Shown here in pieces: positions 1-5,367 of a DNA stretch of 10,116 nt. The stretch is from Patescibacteria group bacterium (GTDB lineage: Bacteria > Patescibacteriota > Minisyncoccia > Portnoybacterales > GWB1-42-6). The position numbers and the translations under genes are program-made. The number at the start of each line of letters is the position of its first letter. Position 1 is the stretch's first letter. The notes under the pieces were generated by a model that saw nothing but the letters and a program-made list of their open reading frames with translations, ran no database searches and was not told the DNA's origin. The stretch spans positions 1-10,116 of the forward strand of contig JAHKAK010000119.1 in the NCBI GenBank assembly GCA_018826025.1, read 5' to 3'.

Positions 1-2
1 AA

Positions 3-142
3 TATTTAAAAACTAGCCAAGGCGGAAGATTATTAAAAAGGATGCTTAAGGAATATTTTTATAATAAATAAGTCGAATTTTCACTGCCTGGGAAGATAAA
101 GGAGCGACGTTTTATATTAAATTGCCGGAATGGGAGGGGTAG
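3..142 (+). pseudogene. Possible frameshifted C-terminal remnant of a sensor kinase-like (GHKL) ATPase
   Basis: Two short reading-frame tails overlap here. One enters from the window edge and stops at 69-71; its end reads GGRLLKRMLKEYFYNK. The other is open after a stop at 65-67 and ends at 140-142, reading FTAWEDKGATFYIKLPEWEG. Joined by a one-base shift near position 68, they resemble the end of histidine-kinase ATPase domains, where a helix of the type LxxKRILxEY is followed by a strand pair ending in GxTFxxxLP. The GLGL box expected just before the helix is not intact. Only about 45 residues are visible, so this could equally be the genuine tail of an unrelated gene (first frame only) followed by non-coding DNA. 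The family assignment is inference from a weak pattern. Confidence 0.25.
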
Positions 143-189
143 GGATTAACGAATAAAGAATAGGAGAGAGGGCCAAACAATAGCAAATT

Positions 190-561
190 ATGAACTTGGA
201 AAATTTAAAAAAGCTTAATTTGCCGGTTGAAAAATTTGCTATTTTTGGCAGCGGGCCGTTGGTAATTAGAAAAATTCGCGAGAGCGACGATATTGATATT
301 ATTGTTAAGCCGGAGCTGTGGAGCGAATTAGTCAATAAATATACTTCATTAAAAGATAATTTAATTAAGGTTGGCGATGTAGAAATTTATAAAGACTGGT
401 TGCCTTGGATAGGAGACATTAATCAATTGATTGATAACGCGGATATAATTGAGGGGTTTCGTTTTGTTAAATTAGAATATGTTTTAGAGTGGAAAAAAGC
501 GATGTGGCGGGAGAAGGACATTAAAGACATTGAATTGATAAAAAAATACATGAAAAATTAG
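190..561 (+). CDS. Small nucleotidyltransferase-fold protein
   Basis: This 123-residue protein carries the hallmark of the polymerase-beta-like nucleotidyltransferase fold: a strand and turn with G20-S21-G22, followed by the D34-x-D36 carboxylate pair in SDDIDIIVK. The C-terminal stretch WREKDIKDIELIKKYM matches the closing helix (pattern KxRxKDxxDIxxL) common in minimal, stand-alone members. Such proteins transfer nucleotides to proteins, RNA or small molecules, or act as antitoxin or toxin partners; the substrate here cannot be read from sequence. A third catalytic acid is not certain, with E65 in VEIYKDW a candidate. The ATG at 190 follows an in-frame TAG at 181-183, so no upstream ATG is possible. 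The purine run AGGAGAGAG at 162-170 lies about 19 bases upstream, too far for an ordinary ribosome-binding site. No HEPN partner is adjacent, so a toxin-antitoxin role is not supported. The gene is AT-rich like the flanking DNA. Confidence 0.72.
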   Translation: MNLENLKKLNLPVEKFAIFGSGPLVIRKIRESDDIDIIVKPELWSELVNKYTSLKDNLIKVGDVEIYKDWLPWIGDINQLIDNADIIEGFRFVKLEYVLEWKKAMWREKDIKDIELIKKYMKN

Positions 562-688
562 CTAAAGTTTGGATTTGACCCCGTATAAAAGTTCGGCCGT
601 ATTCTCTATTAAACCGAATAAGAAAGCGATTCGCCTTTGGCTTCCTTATGAAACAACCTATGTTTTAATAAAAAACTTCTGACGGGAT

Positions 689-716
689 TTGACAGGGGAT
701 TTATATAATATAAAAT
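689..716 (+). promoter_or_regulatory. Candidate sigma70-type promoter abutting the coiled-coil gene
   Basis: A perfect TTGACA box at 689-694 is followed after 16 bp by TAAAAT at 711-716. A perfect TATAAT also occurs at 704-709, but only 9 bp from the TTGACA, so it cannot pair with that box. With the 711-716 box, transcription would start at or within a base or two of the ATG at 723, giving a leaderless or nearly leaderless message. The stretch includes a short direct repeat, TGACGGGATTT then TGACAGGGGATTT (680-702). Hexamer matches are visible directly; promoter activity is inferred. Confidence 0.5.
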
Positions 717-722
717 AGGGGC

Positions 723-1013
723 ATGGTAAAAAAACAAGTAAAAAAGCAAAATCAAACAGTAGGCTTAAAATTGTTGGAAAAATTACTAGACCAGCAAACG
801 AAGACCATCCTAAGCGCGGTTGATTTTAAGTTAGAAAAATCAAAGGAAGAGATAAAAGAAGAATTTAAAACGGAAATAGAAAAATTGGCCAATACCTTGG
901 ATAAATTTTTAAAGCGTCTAACCGATTTTAATGATGAGTTTAAAATAGTAAAAGCCAGATTGGCTAAGGTGGAAAAGATATTGCAGGAAAGGTTAGGAGT
1001 GGCAATCGATTAG
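723..1013 (+). CDS. Short coiled-coil protein of unknown function
   Basis: The product has 96 residues, is very rich in Lys, Glu and Leu, and has no signal peptide or membrane segment. After a basic N-terminus (MVKKQVKKQ) it shows heptad-like spacing of Leu, Ile, Val and Phe from about residue 16 to residue 90, so one long helix or coiled coil is expected. The C-terminal part ARLAKVEKILQERLGV continues the amphipathic pattern. Proteins of this kind are frequent in candidate-phylum genomes and usually carry no functional name; I do not recognise a family. The gene has its own promoter immediately upstream and a hairpin terminator 16 bases after its stop, so it looks monocistronic. An AGGGG run at 716-720 is only two bases from the ATG, too close for a normal Shine-Dalgarno, which fits leaderless translation. 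Coding status is supported by the open frame with coherent heptads between a promoter and a terminator. Confidence 0.68.
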   Translation: MVKKQVKKQNQTVGLKLLEKLLDQQTKTILSAVDFKLEKSKEEIKEEFKTEIEKLANTLDKFLKRLTDFNDEFKIVKARLAKVEKILQERLGVAID

Positions 1014-1029
1014 AATAACAATATAGGAT

Positions 1030-1094
1030 AAAAATCCAGTCGATCCGCCTTCGTTCCGTTCTGCGGAACTTCGGCGGGTAAACTGGATTTTTTT
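1030..1094 (+). terminator. Intrinsic terminator of the coiled-coil gene
   Basis: An 11-bp outer stem, AAAAATCCAGT (1030-1040) with ACTGGATTTTT (1082-1092), leads into a T run at 1088-1094. Inside it sits a second hairpin: CCGCC (1045-1049) with GGCGG (1073-1077) and GTTCCG (1053-1058) with CGGAAC (1064-1069), separated by a TTC/TTC internal loop. The A run on the left makes it plausible in both directions. It lies between the coiled-coil gene and valS and would insulate them. Confidence 0.7.
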
Positions 1095-1131
1095 GTTGGT
1101 TTAAGATAAGCTAGAGTCAGTTTATCAGTTT

Positions 1132-1186
1132 CGATGTCCGACGTCCCGAATATTGGTGCATTTTAATTTTTGGACGTCGGACATCG
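1132..1186. repeat. Perfect 15-bp inverted repeat in front of valS
   Basis: CGATGTCCGACGTCC (1132-1146) is the exact reverse complement of GGACGTCGGACATCG (1172-1186), with a 25-base AT-rich loop between them. The repeat ends 10 bases before the valS ATG at 1197. As RNA it would form a strong stem directly upstream of the start; as DNA each arm also contains the palindrome GACGTC. No T tract follows, so it is not an intrinsic terminator. It could be an operator, a translation-control hairpin, or a small dispersed palindrome. The structure is seen directly; function is unknown. Confidence 0.85.
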
Positions 1187-1196
1187 CCAAATTTGT

Positions 1197-3575
1197 ATGG
1201 AAGCGCAATATGACCCGAAAAAGGTGGAAGATAAAATTTATCAGCTCTGGTCAGAGAGCGGGTTTTTTAATCCCGATAATCTGCCTGATTTGGCCAACGG
1301 TAAAAAACGGACTAAACCCTATTGCATTATTATGCCGCCACCCAATGCCAACGAAGCTTTGCATTTGGGGCATGCCTTGATGACGACATTGGAAGATATC
1401 TTAATCCGTTATCGCCGTTTACGCGGGGATATAACATTGTGGCTACCGGGAGCGGACCACGCCGGTTTTGAAACTCAGGTGGTGTTTGAAAAAAAATTGG
1501 AAAAAGAGGGGAAGAGCCGTTTTCAGTTTGATCGGGAAACGCTGTATCAGATGATTTGGGATTACGTCCAGCAGAATAAAGACGTTGCCCAAAATCAGCT
1601 AAAGAGGCTTGGCGCGTCGTGCGACTGGTCGCGCAATAAATTCACGCTGGATCCGGATATTATTAAGATTGTCTATCAAACTTTTGAAAAATTATATAAC
1701 GAAGGATTAGTTTATCGCGGATTGCGGATTATCAATTGGTGCCCGAAGCACCAAACCGGCCTTTCGGATCTGGAAGTTAAATACGAGGACCGCGAAGATA
1801 AATTGTGGTATATAAAATATCCGTTGGTCGGCGATAAAGACAAATTCATTGAGGTGGCCACGACCCGGCCCGAAACGATGTTGGGCGATACGGCCGTGGC
1901 GGTGAATCCGGAGGACGCTCGCTATAAAAAATTGGTCGGACAAAAAGTTTTGTTGCCTTTGGTTAACCGTGAAATTCCTATTTTGGTGGATGACGCGGTG
2001 GAATTGGAATTTGGCACGGGCGCGGTAAAAGTAACGCCAGCCCACGATGCCACGGACTTTGAGATTGGCCAGCGTCATAAATTAGAAACCATCGTGGTTA
2101 TCGGGCAGGATGATAAAATGACAACCGTGGCAGGGACACCTTACGCCGGATTAAAAATCGTCGAGGCGCGCCAAAAAATCGTGCAAGATTTAGAGGCGCA
2201 AGGATTTTTAATAAAAGAAGAGCCGTATCGCCATTCGGTGGGAGTTTGTTATAAATGCGGCAGGGTTATTGAGCCGATGGTTTCGGAGCAATGGTTTGTG
2301 AGAATTAAGCCGTTGGCCGAACGCGCGGTGGAAGCCATTAAAAAAGGCGAAGTAAAATTTGTCAGCGAGAAATACGAGAAAATTTTTCAGCATTGGATGG
2401 CTAATATCCGAGATTGGAATATTTCGCGGCAGATAGTCTGGGGAATTAAGATCCCGGTTTGGTATAAAACTAGCGTGGGTAGCAAAATGGAAGCGGTCCA
2501 CTTTAATGAAAAAATATTATGTGCTAAATTAGGGCTTAAAAACGAGGCTGAATTTGATCAATTTTCAAATGGATTTGGATTTGATGATAGAAATATTCAA
2601 TGGGCGTCCGGAAGAAAAGGAGAAATACTGCTATATGTGGGATATATAGATTTACTTAAATCAAAAGGGTATTTTGACGAATACTGGGTTGAACAAAATA
2701 GAACAGATAAAAATCTATCAGAATCCGAATTTCGTATTGGAGAAAAACCACCAGAACCTATAGGTTGGTATCAGAAACCCGATACTTTTGACACATGGTT
2801 CTCTTCCGGCCAGTGGCCCTTTGCGACACTGCAGACAACCAAAGCGGGGGATTTCGAACGATTTTATCCGACCGCGGTCATGGAAACCGGCTGGGATATT
2901 TTGTTTTTTTGGGTGGCGCGCATGATAATGATGGGTTTTTACGCCACGGGGCAAGAACCGTTCCGGCAGATATACATGCATGGCTTAATTCGCGATAAAG
3001 ACAAGAAAAAAATGTCCAAGTCTAAGGGGAACGTGGTTAATCCCCTGGCGGTGGTTGATGAGAACGGAGCGGATGCTCTGCGCATGGCGCTGGTCTTTAA
3101 CGCGGCCTCCGACAGCGATTTGCCGTTTGGCGAAGACAAAGTGGTGGCGCAAAAAAGATTCGCCAATAAAATCTGGAACGCGGCGCGGTTCAGCTTATTG
3201 AGCTTGGAAGATTTTAATGAAAAGGCTAAAACAAAATTTACCGCGGCGGACGAGGCGATTTTAAAAGAGTTGGAAGAAACTGCGCAAAAAATTACCAAGG
3301 ATTTAGATAGTTTTAATTTCCACGAAGCGGCGCAAAGCGCCTATCATTTCTTCTGGCACAGTTTTTGCGATAAGTGTATTGAGGATGTGAAAGAGAGAAT
3401 TAAAGAGCCAGTCAGCGCTGAAGATAAAGCCACCGCGCAGTATGTTCTATGGAAAGTGTTGGGCGATTCGCTTAAACTATTGCACCCGTTCATGCCTTTT
3501 ATTACCGAAGAGATTTATCAATCTTTACCGGAGAAAAAGAGACCGGCGTTGATGGTGGAGGAGTGGCCTTGTTAA
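1197..3575 (+). CDS. valS: Valine--tRNA ligase (ValRS)
   Basis: This class I synthetase charges tRNA-Val with valine in the cytoplasm and edits misactivated threonine. Counting from the ATG at 1197 (792 residues), the HIGH-type motif HLGH is at 56-59 after PPPNANEAL, and the editing (CP1) domain carries TTRPET at 222-227 and VTPAHDATDFEIG. The catalytic core resumes with WNISRQIVWGIKIPVWY, then DTFDTWFSSGQWPF from 529, and KMSKS is at 605-609. The anticodon-binding helical domain ends at FMPFITEEIYQSL near the C-terminus. An in-frame TTG at 1170 lies inside the inverted repeat, so ATG at 1197 is preferred; it begins MEAQYDPKKVEDKIYQLW, the normal N-terminus. No Shine-Dalgarno is visible. Two oddities: residues about 424-527 form an AT-rich block longer than the usual linker, and the protein stops soon after the anticodon domain, lacking the C-terminal coiled-coil arm of many bacterial ValRS. 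The core motifs are intact, so it is probably active. Confidence 0.95.
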   Translation: MEAQYDPKKVEDKIYQLWSESGFFNPDNLPDLANGKKRTKPYCIIMPPPNANEALHLGHALMTTLEDILIRYRRLRGDITLWLPGADHAGFETQVVFEKKLEKEGKSRFQFDRETLYQMIWDYVQQNKDVAQNQLKRLGASCDWSRNKFTLDPDIIKIVYQTFEKLYNEGLVYRGLRIINWCPKHQTGLSDLEVKYEDREDKLWYIKYPLVGDKDKFIEVATTRPETMLGDTAVAVNPEDARYKKLVGQKVLLPLVNREIPILVDDAVELEFGTGAVKVTPAHDATDFEIGQRHKLETIVVIGQDDKMTTVAGTPYAGLKIVEARQKIVQDLEAQGFLIKEEPYRHSVGVCYKCGRVIEPMVSEQWFVRIKPLAERAVEAIKKGEVKFVSEKYEKIFQHWMANIRDWNISRQIVWGIKIPVWYKTSVGSKMEAVHFNEKILCAKLGLKNEAEFDQFSNGFGFDDRNIQWASGRKGEILLYVGYIDLLKSKGYFDEYWVEQNRTDKNLSESEFRIGEKPPEPIGWYQKPDTFDTWFSSGQWPFATLQTTKAGDFERFYPTAVMETGWDILFFWVARMIMMGFYATGQEPFRQIYMHGLIRDKDKKKMSKSKGNVVNPLAVVDENGADALRMALVFNAASDSDLPFGEDKVVAQKRFANKIWNAARFSLLSLEDFNEKAKTKFTAADEAILKELEETAQKITKDLDSFNFHEAAQSAYHFFWHSFCDKCIEDVKERIKEPVSAEDKATAQYVLWKVLGDSLKLLHPFMPFITEEIYQSLPEKKRPALMVEEWPC

Positions 3576-3580
3576 AGAGC

Positions 3581-3690
3581 TTAACTCACCCCCTGCCTTC
3601 GCTAAAGCTACGGCGAGGCAAGCAACCCTCTCTTTAAAAAAGAGAGGGTGTTCCTCCTCTTTTTCTAAAGAGGAGGTTAGGAGGAGTTAA
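3581..3690 (+). repeat. TTAA-bounded multi-hairpin element, copy A
   Basis: The element begins TTAACTCACCCC and ends GGAGGAGTTAA. Its ends TTAACTC (3581-3587) and GAGTTAA (3684-3690) pair. Inside are CCCTCTCTTT/AAAGAGAGGG (3626-3635/3639-3648) and CCTCCTCTTT/AAAGAGGAGG (3653-3662/3667-3676), both perfect 10-bp stems with 3- and 4-base loops. A third, weaker hairpin (3595-3619, GCCTTCGC...GCGAGGC) is absent from the other copy. The same element occurs in inverted orientation at 5403-5480. It starts five bases after the valS stop and may serve as its transcription stop. It is too short to code and resembles a non-autonomous mobile palindrome. Confidence 0.85.
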
Positions 3691-3731
3691 ATTCATTTGT
3701 AATTGGCGGTGATTAGTAATTGGTAGGAAAT

Positions 3732-4376
3732 ATGAAAATTTTAAAAGTTAATCCGGAAAATTTAAGAGAGTCGGAAGAGGCGATTATTGAGGCGGCCAAA
3801 GTCATGCTATCTGGCGGCACCGCGGTTTTTCCGACGGACACGGTTTATGGCTTGGGTTGTGACGCGACTAGCGAGGAGGCGATAAAAAAAGTTTTTAAGA
3901 TCAAAAATCGTAAAGAATCCAATCCCCTGGCCATTATTGTGCGCGATATTGCCATGGCCAAAAAAGTGGCCTTTGTTGATAAACGGCTGGAAAGAGCCTT
4001 GAATCTTATCTGGCCGGGAGCGATAACCGCGGTGCTTTGGAAAAAATATAAATTGCCCGAAATCCTGACGGCCAAAGAGCAGACAATCGGTTTGCGCATT
4101 CCGGATTATAAATTAACGCATTTGTTATCCGAAAATATGGGGCGGCCATATGTGGCGACTTCCGCCAATATGGCTGGTCAGCCGGCCACGACAAAAATCA
4201 GCGAGGTGCTGGGGTATTTTGAGAAAAGCTTTTTAAAGCCGGATTTGATTCTGGACGCGGGAGATTTAAAATACTGCGAGCCTTCCACCGTGCTGGACTT
4301 GAGCATTACCAAGCCTAAAATCACGCGTATCGGACCGGTGGATAAGAAGAAGTTGCTGGAAATACTCAGTGTTTAG
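3732..4376 (+). CDS. tsaC: Threonylcarbamoyl-AMP synthase (Sua5/YrdC/TsaC family)
   Basis: The enzyme uses threonine, bicarbonate and ATP to make threonylcarbamoyl-AMP, the donor for t6A at position 37 of ANN-decoding tRNAs; TsaD and partners, not in this window, complete the transfer. From the ATG at 3732 the protein has 214 residues, the size of a bare YrdC domain without the Sua5 C-terminal extension. Family signatures are PTDTVYGLG (34-42), the basic KIKNRKESNPLAI segment (56-68), SANMAGQPATT (144-154) and PSTVLDL (184-190). An in-frame TTG at 3720 would add four residues, but ATG is preferred because AGGA sits just upstream at 3725-3728, although only three bases away. The gene follows valS and the repeat element at 3581-3690, and precedes a hairpin cluster. 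The link to valS is functional (both act on tRNA); co-transcription through the element is uncertain. Confidence 0.93.
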   Translation: MKILKVNPENLRESEEAIIEAAKVMLSGGTAVFPTDTVYGLGCDATSEEAIKKVFKIKNRKESNPLAIIVRDIAMAKKVAFVDKRLERALNLIWPGAITAVLWKKYKLPEILTAKEQTIGLRIPDYKLTHLLSENMGRPYVATSANMAGQPATTKISEVLGYFEKSFLKPDLILDAGDLKYCEPSTVLDLSITKPKITRIGPVDKKKLLEILSV

Positions 4377-4382
4377 AAATAC

Positions 4383-4429
4383 TTTTGCCGCTTTTTTGGC
4401 GGCAAAAAAGCGGCGGAAAAAACCGCCGC
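4383..4429. terminator. Cluster of overlapping GCCGC/T6 hairpins after tsaC
   Basis: Three stems compete or stack: TTTTGCCGC with GCGGCAAAA (4383-4391/4399-4407), CCGCTTTTTT with AAAAAAGCGG (4388-4397/4404-4413) and GCGGCGG with CCGCCGC (4410-4416/4423-4429). The first two are mutually exclusive. On the minus strand the last stem is followed directly by six T residues, a good intrinsic terminator; on the plus strand no T run follows the final stem. It lies seven bases after the tsaC stop and probably limits read-through, best supported for the minus direction. Confidence 0.55.
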
Positions 4430-4437
4430 GCGACGAT

Positions 4438-4558
4438 AAAACTTTAACAAAATTAGGCTCGTCTCGCTAAAATTGCCGCGGACAACTCGGTCGCTTTGCT
4501 ACTCGTCCCGCTGGTAATTTTAGACGCTCAACTCGCCGCGATTTTGTCTTAAAGTTTT
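4438..4558. repeat. 121-bp nested inverted-repeat element between tsaC and the PAP2 gene
   Basis: The outer arms are AAAACTTTAA-CAAAAT (4438-4453) and ATTTTG-TC-TTAAAGTTTT (4541-4558), matching except for a 2-base bulge. Nested inside, CTAAAATT (4467-4474) pairs with AATTTTAG (4516-4523), with further CC/GG pairing one base inward. The central part is rich in CTCG, CCGCG and CGTC. The length, terminal arms and lack of any coding frame suggest a small non-autonomous repeat or a large cruciform. No second copy is seen in this window. Confidence 0.7.
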
Positions 4559-4579
4559 TCGTATGCGCGGGAATGATTA

Positions 4580-5122
4580 ATGAATTTTGATCTTTGGCTG
4601 TTTCAACAAATAAACGGTTTGGCCGGGCTTTGCCAAGCGCTGGATTGGCTCGGCATTTTTTTGGCCAGTTATTTGCAGTACGTTGTTGGCGCGGGACTCT
4701 TAGTTTTTTGGTTTTGGAGGAAGAGCCAAGAAGAACGAATAAAAAATTTATCAATGGCTGGCGTGGCGTTGGCAGCGGTGGTTTTATCGCGTTTGGTTAT
4801 AGTTGAAATTATCCGCTGGCTTTGGGGGCGACCGCGGCCGTTCATTGACCAAGCGGTAAATTCTTTGATTGTTCATGAAAGCACCGGCTCTTTTCCTTCG
4901 GGCCACGCCGCGTTTTTTTTCGCGCTGGCCATGGCCGTGTATTTGTCTAATCGCCGCGCCGGCCAGTGGCTTTTTGGCGCCGCGATTTTAATTTCTTTGG
5001 CGCGCGTTTATGTCGGCGTTCATTATCCTCTAGATATTTTGGCCGGCGCGGTTGTCGGCTTATTGGCCGGGTGGCTGGCTTGGCGGGCCTACCAATATTA
5101 TCAAAACAAAAAAGCCCGCTAA
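4580..5122 (+). CDS. PAP2-family membrane phosphatase, undecaprenyl-diphosphatase-like
   Basis: This 180-residue protein has several hydrophobic segments (about 14-46, 58-78, 108-122, 130-147 and 151-170) and is expected in the cytoplasmic membrane. It carries the three-part acid-phosphatase signature: R79-x6-R86-P87 in RWLWGRPRP, PSGH at 106-109, and AR-x5-H-x3-D with R142, H148 and D152. The histidines and arginines form the phosphate pocket. The first motif has Arg in place of the usual Lys and the third has Ala in place of Ser, both conservative. Short PAP2 proteins of this size, such as BcrC, dephosphorylate undecaprenyl diphosphate to recycle the wall-lipid carrier; phosphatidylglycerophosphate or other lipid phosphates are alternatives. 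The ATG at 4580 has GGGA at 4569-4572, seven bases upstream. The last codons and stop are built into the terminator stem. It stands alone between a repeat element and a tRNA gene. Confidence 0.9.
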   Translation: MNFDLWLFQQINGLAGLCQALDWLGIFLASYLQYVVGAGLLVFWFWRKSQEERIKNLSMAGVALAAVVLSRLVIVEIIRWLWGRPRPFIDQAVNSLIVHESTGSFPSGHAAFFFALAMAVYLSNRRAGQWLFGAAILISLARVYVGVHYPLDILAGAVVGLLAGWLAWRAYQYYQNKKAR

Positions 5123-5131
5123 GGGCTTTTT
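5109..5131. terminator. Bidirectional terminator overlapping the PAP2 stop codon
   Basis: AAAAAGCCC (5109-5117) pairs perfectly with GGGCTTTTT (5123-5131) around the loop GCTAA, which contains the TAA stop of the PAP2 gene. On the plus strand the stem runs into TTTTT; on the minus strand it is followed by TTTTTTG. It can therefore end both the PAP2 transcript and the minus-strand tRNA-Leu transcript that starts near 5299. Confidence 0.85.
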
Positions 5132-5138
5132 AAAATTC

Positions 5139-5204
5139 TGGTGCCCGAGGAGAGGGTCGCCACGTAAAAATTTGCTACGCAAATTAACGGGGTAAAAACT
5201 CTCA
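5139..5204 (-). other. Possible broken tRNA 3' part carrying a small palindromic insert
   Basis: On the minus strand, 5157 down to 5139 reads like the 3' end of a tRNA: a CCTCTC T-stem half, a CTCGGGC acceptor half, A, then CCA. Its would-be T-stem partner GAGAG lies at 5203-5199, separated by about 44 bases instead of a 7-base loop. The intervening stretch contains the hairpin AATTTGC-TAC-GCAAATT (5169-5185) and AACGGGGTAAA, seen also at 7909-7919. No 5' acceptor, D-arm or anticodon arm precedes it; the intact tRNA-Leu gene comes directly before. This is an inference from resemblance and may be chance. Confidence 0.3.
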
Positions 5205-5209
5205 GGGTG

Positions 5210-5293
5210 TGCCGGAGGAGGGAGTTGAACCCTCATGAGATTACTCTCGCACGCTCTTGAGGCGTGTGCGTCTGCCAATTCCGCCACCCCGGC
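5210..5293 (-). tRNA. tRNA-Leu (anticodon CAA)
   Basis: Read on the minus strand from 5293, the molecule folds as a type II tRNA of 84 bases. The acceptor stem is GCCGGGG with CTCCGGC (one G-T pair), then TG and a D-arm GCGG-AATTGGCAGA-CGC. The anticodon stem CACGC/GCGTG holds the loop CTCAAGA, giving anticodon CAA for the UUG codon. The long variable arm has the stem GAGA-GTAA-TCTC, typical of leucine tRNAs. The T-arm is GAGGG-TTCAACT-CCCTC, and the discriminator base is A as leucine tRNAs require. CCA is not encoded (the next bases are CAC), so it must be added after transcription. A strong promoter lies just upstream and a shared terminator downstream. Confidence 0.96.
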
Positions 5294-5305
5294 ATATTCA
5301 TGTAT

Positions 5306-5334
5306 ATTTTAGACTTCAGGAGCCCTTTTGTCAA
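5306..5334 (-). promoter_or_regulatory. Promoter of tRNA-Leu
   Basis: On the minus strand TTGACA (plus-strand 5334-5329) is followed after exactly 17 bp by TAAAAT (5311-5306). Transcription would begin near 5299, about six bases before the mature tRNA 5' end at 5293. The consensus -35, optimal spacer and position make this the best-supported promoter in the window. Confidence 0.82.
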
Positions 5335-5367
5335 TTTGGATTTTAGTGTAGAATAAGAGTAATCACC

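Noticed and set aside
190..1013. Toxin-antitoxin pair made of the nucleotidyltransferase and the coiled-coil protein
   Set aside because: The genes are 161 bp apart, the second has its own promoter and terminator, and it shows no HEPN motif (Rx4-6H).
1014..1196. T-box riboswitch ahead of valS
   Set aside because: No T-box sequence (AGGGUGGNACCGCG type), specifier loop or antiterminator is seen; the hairpins are a terminator of the previous gene and a simple inverted repeat.
1170..1196. TTG start for valS at 1170
   Set aside because: It lies inside the inverted repeat and adds nine residues not typical of ValRS; ATG at 1197 gives the standard N-terminus.
5060..5287. 75-codon minus-strand frame beginning MAELADAHASRACESN
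   Set aside because: It is a translation of the tRNA-Leu gene and its trailer, a well-known spurious protein call.
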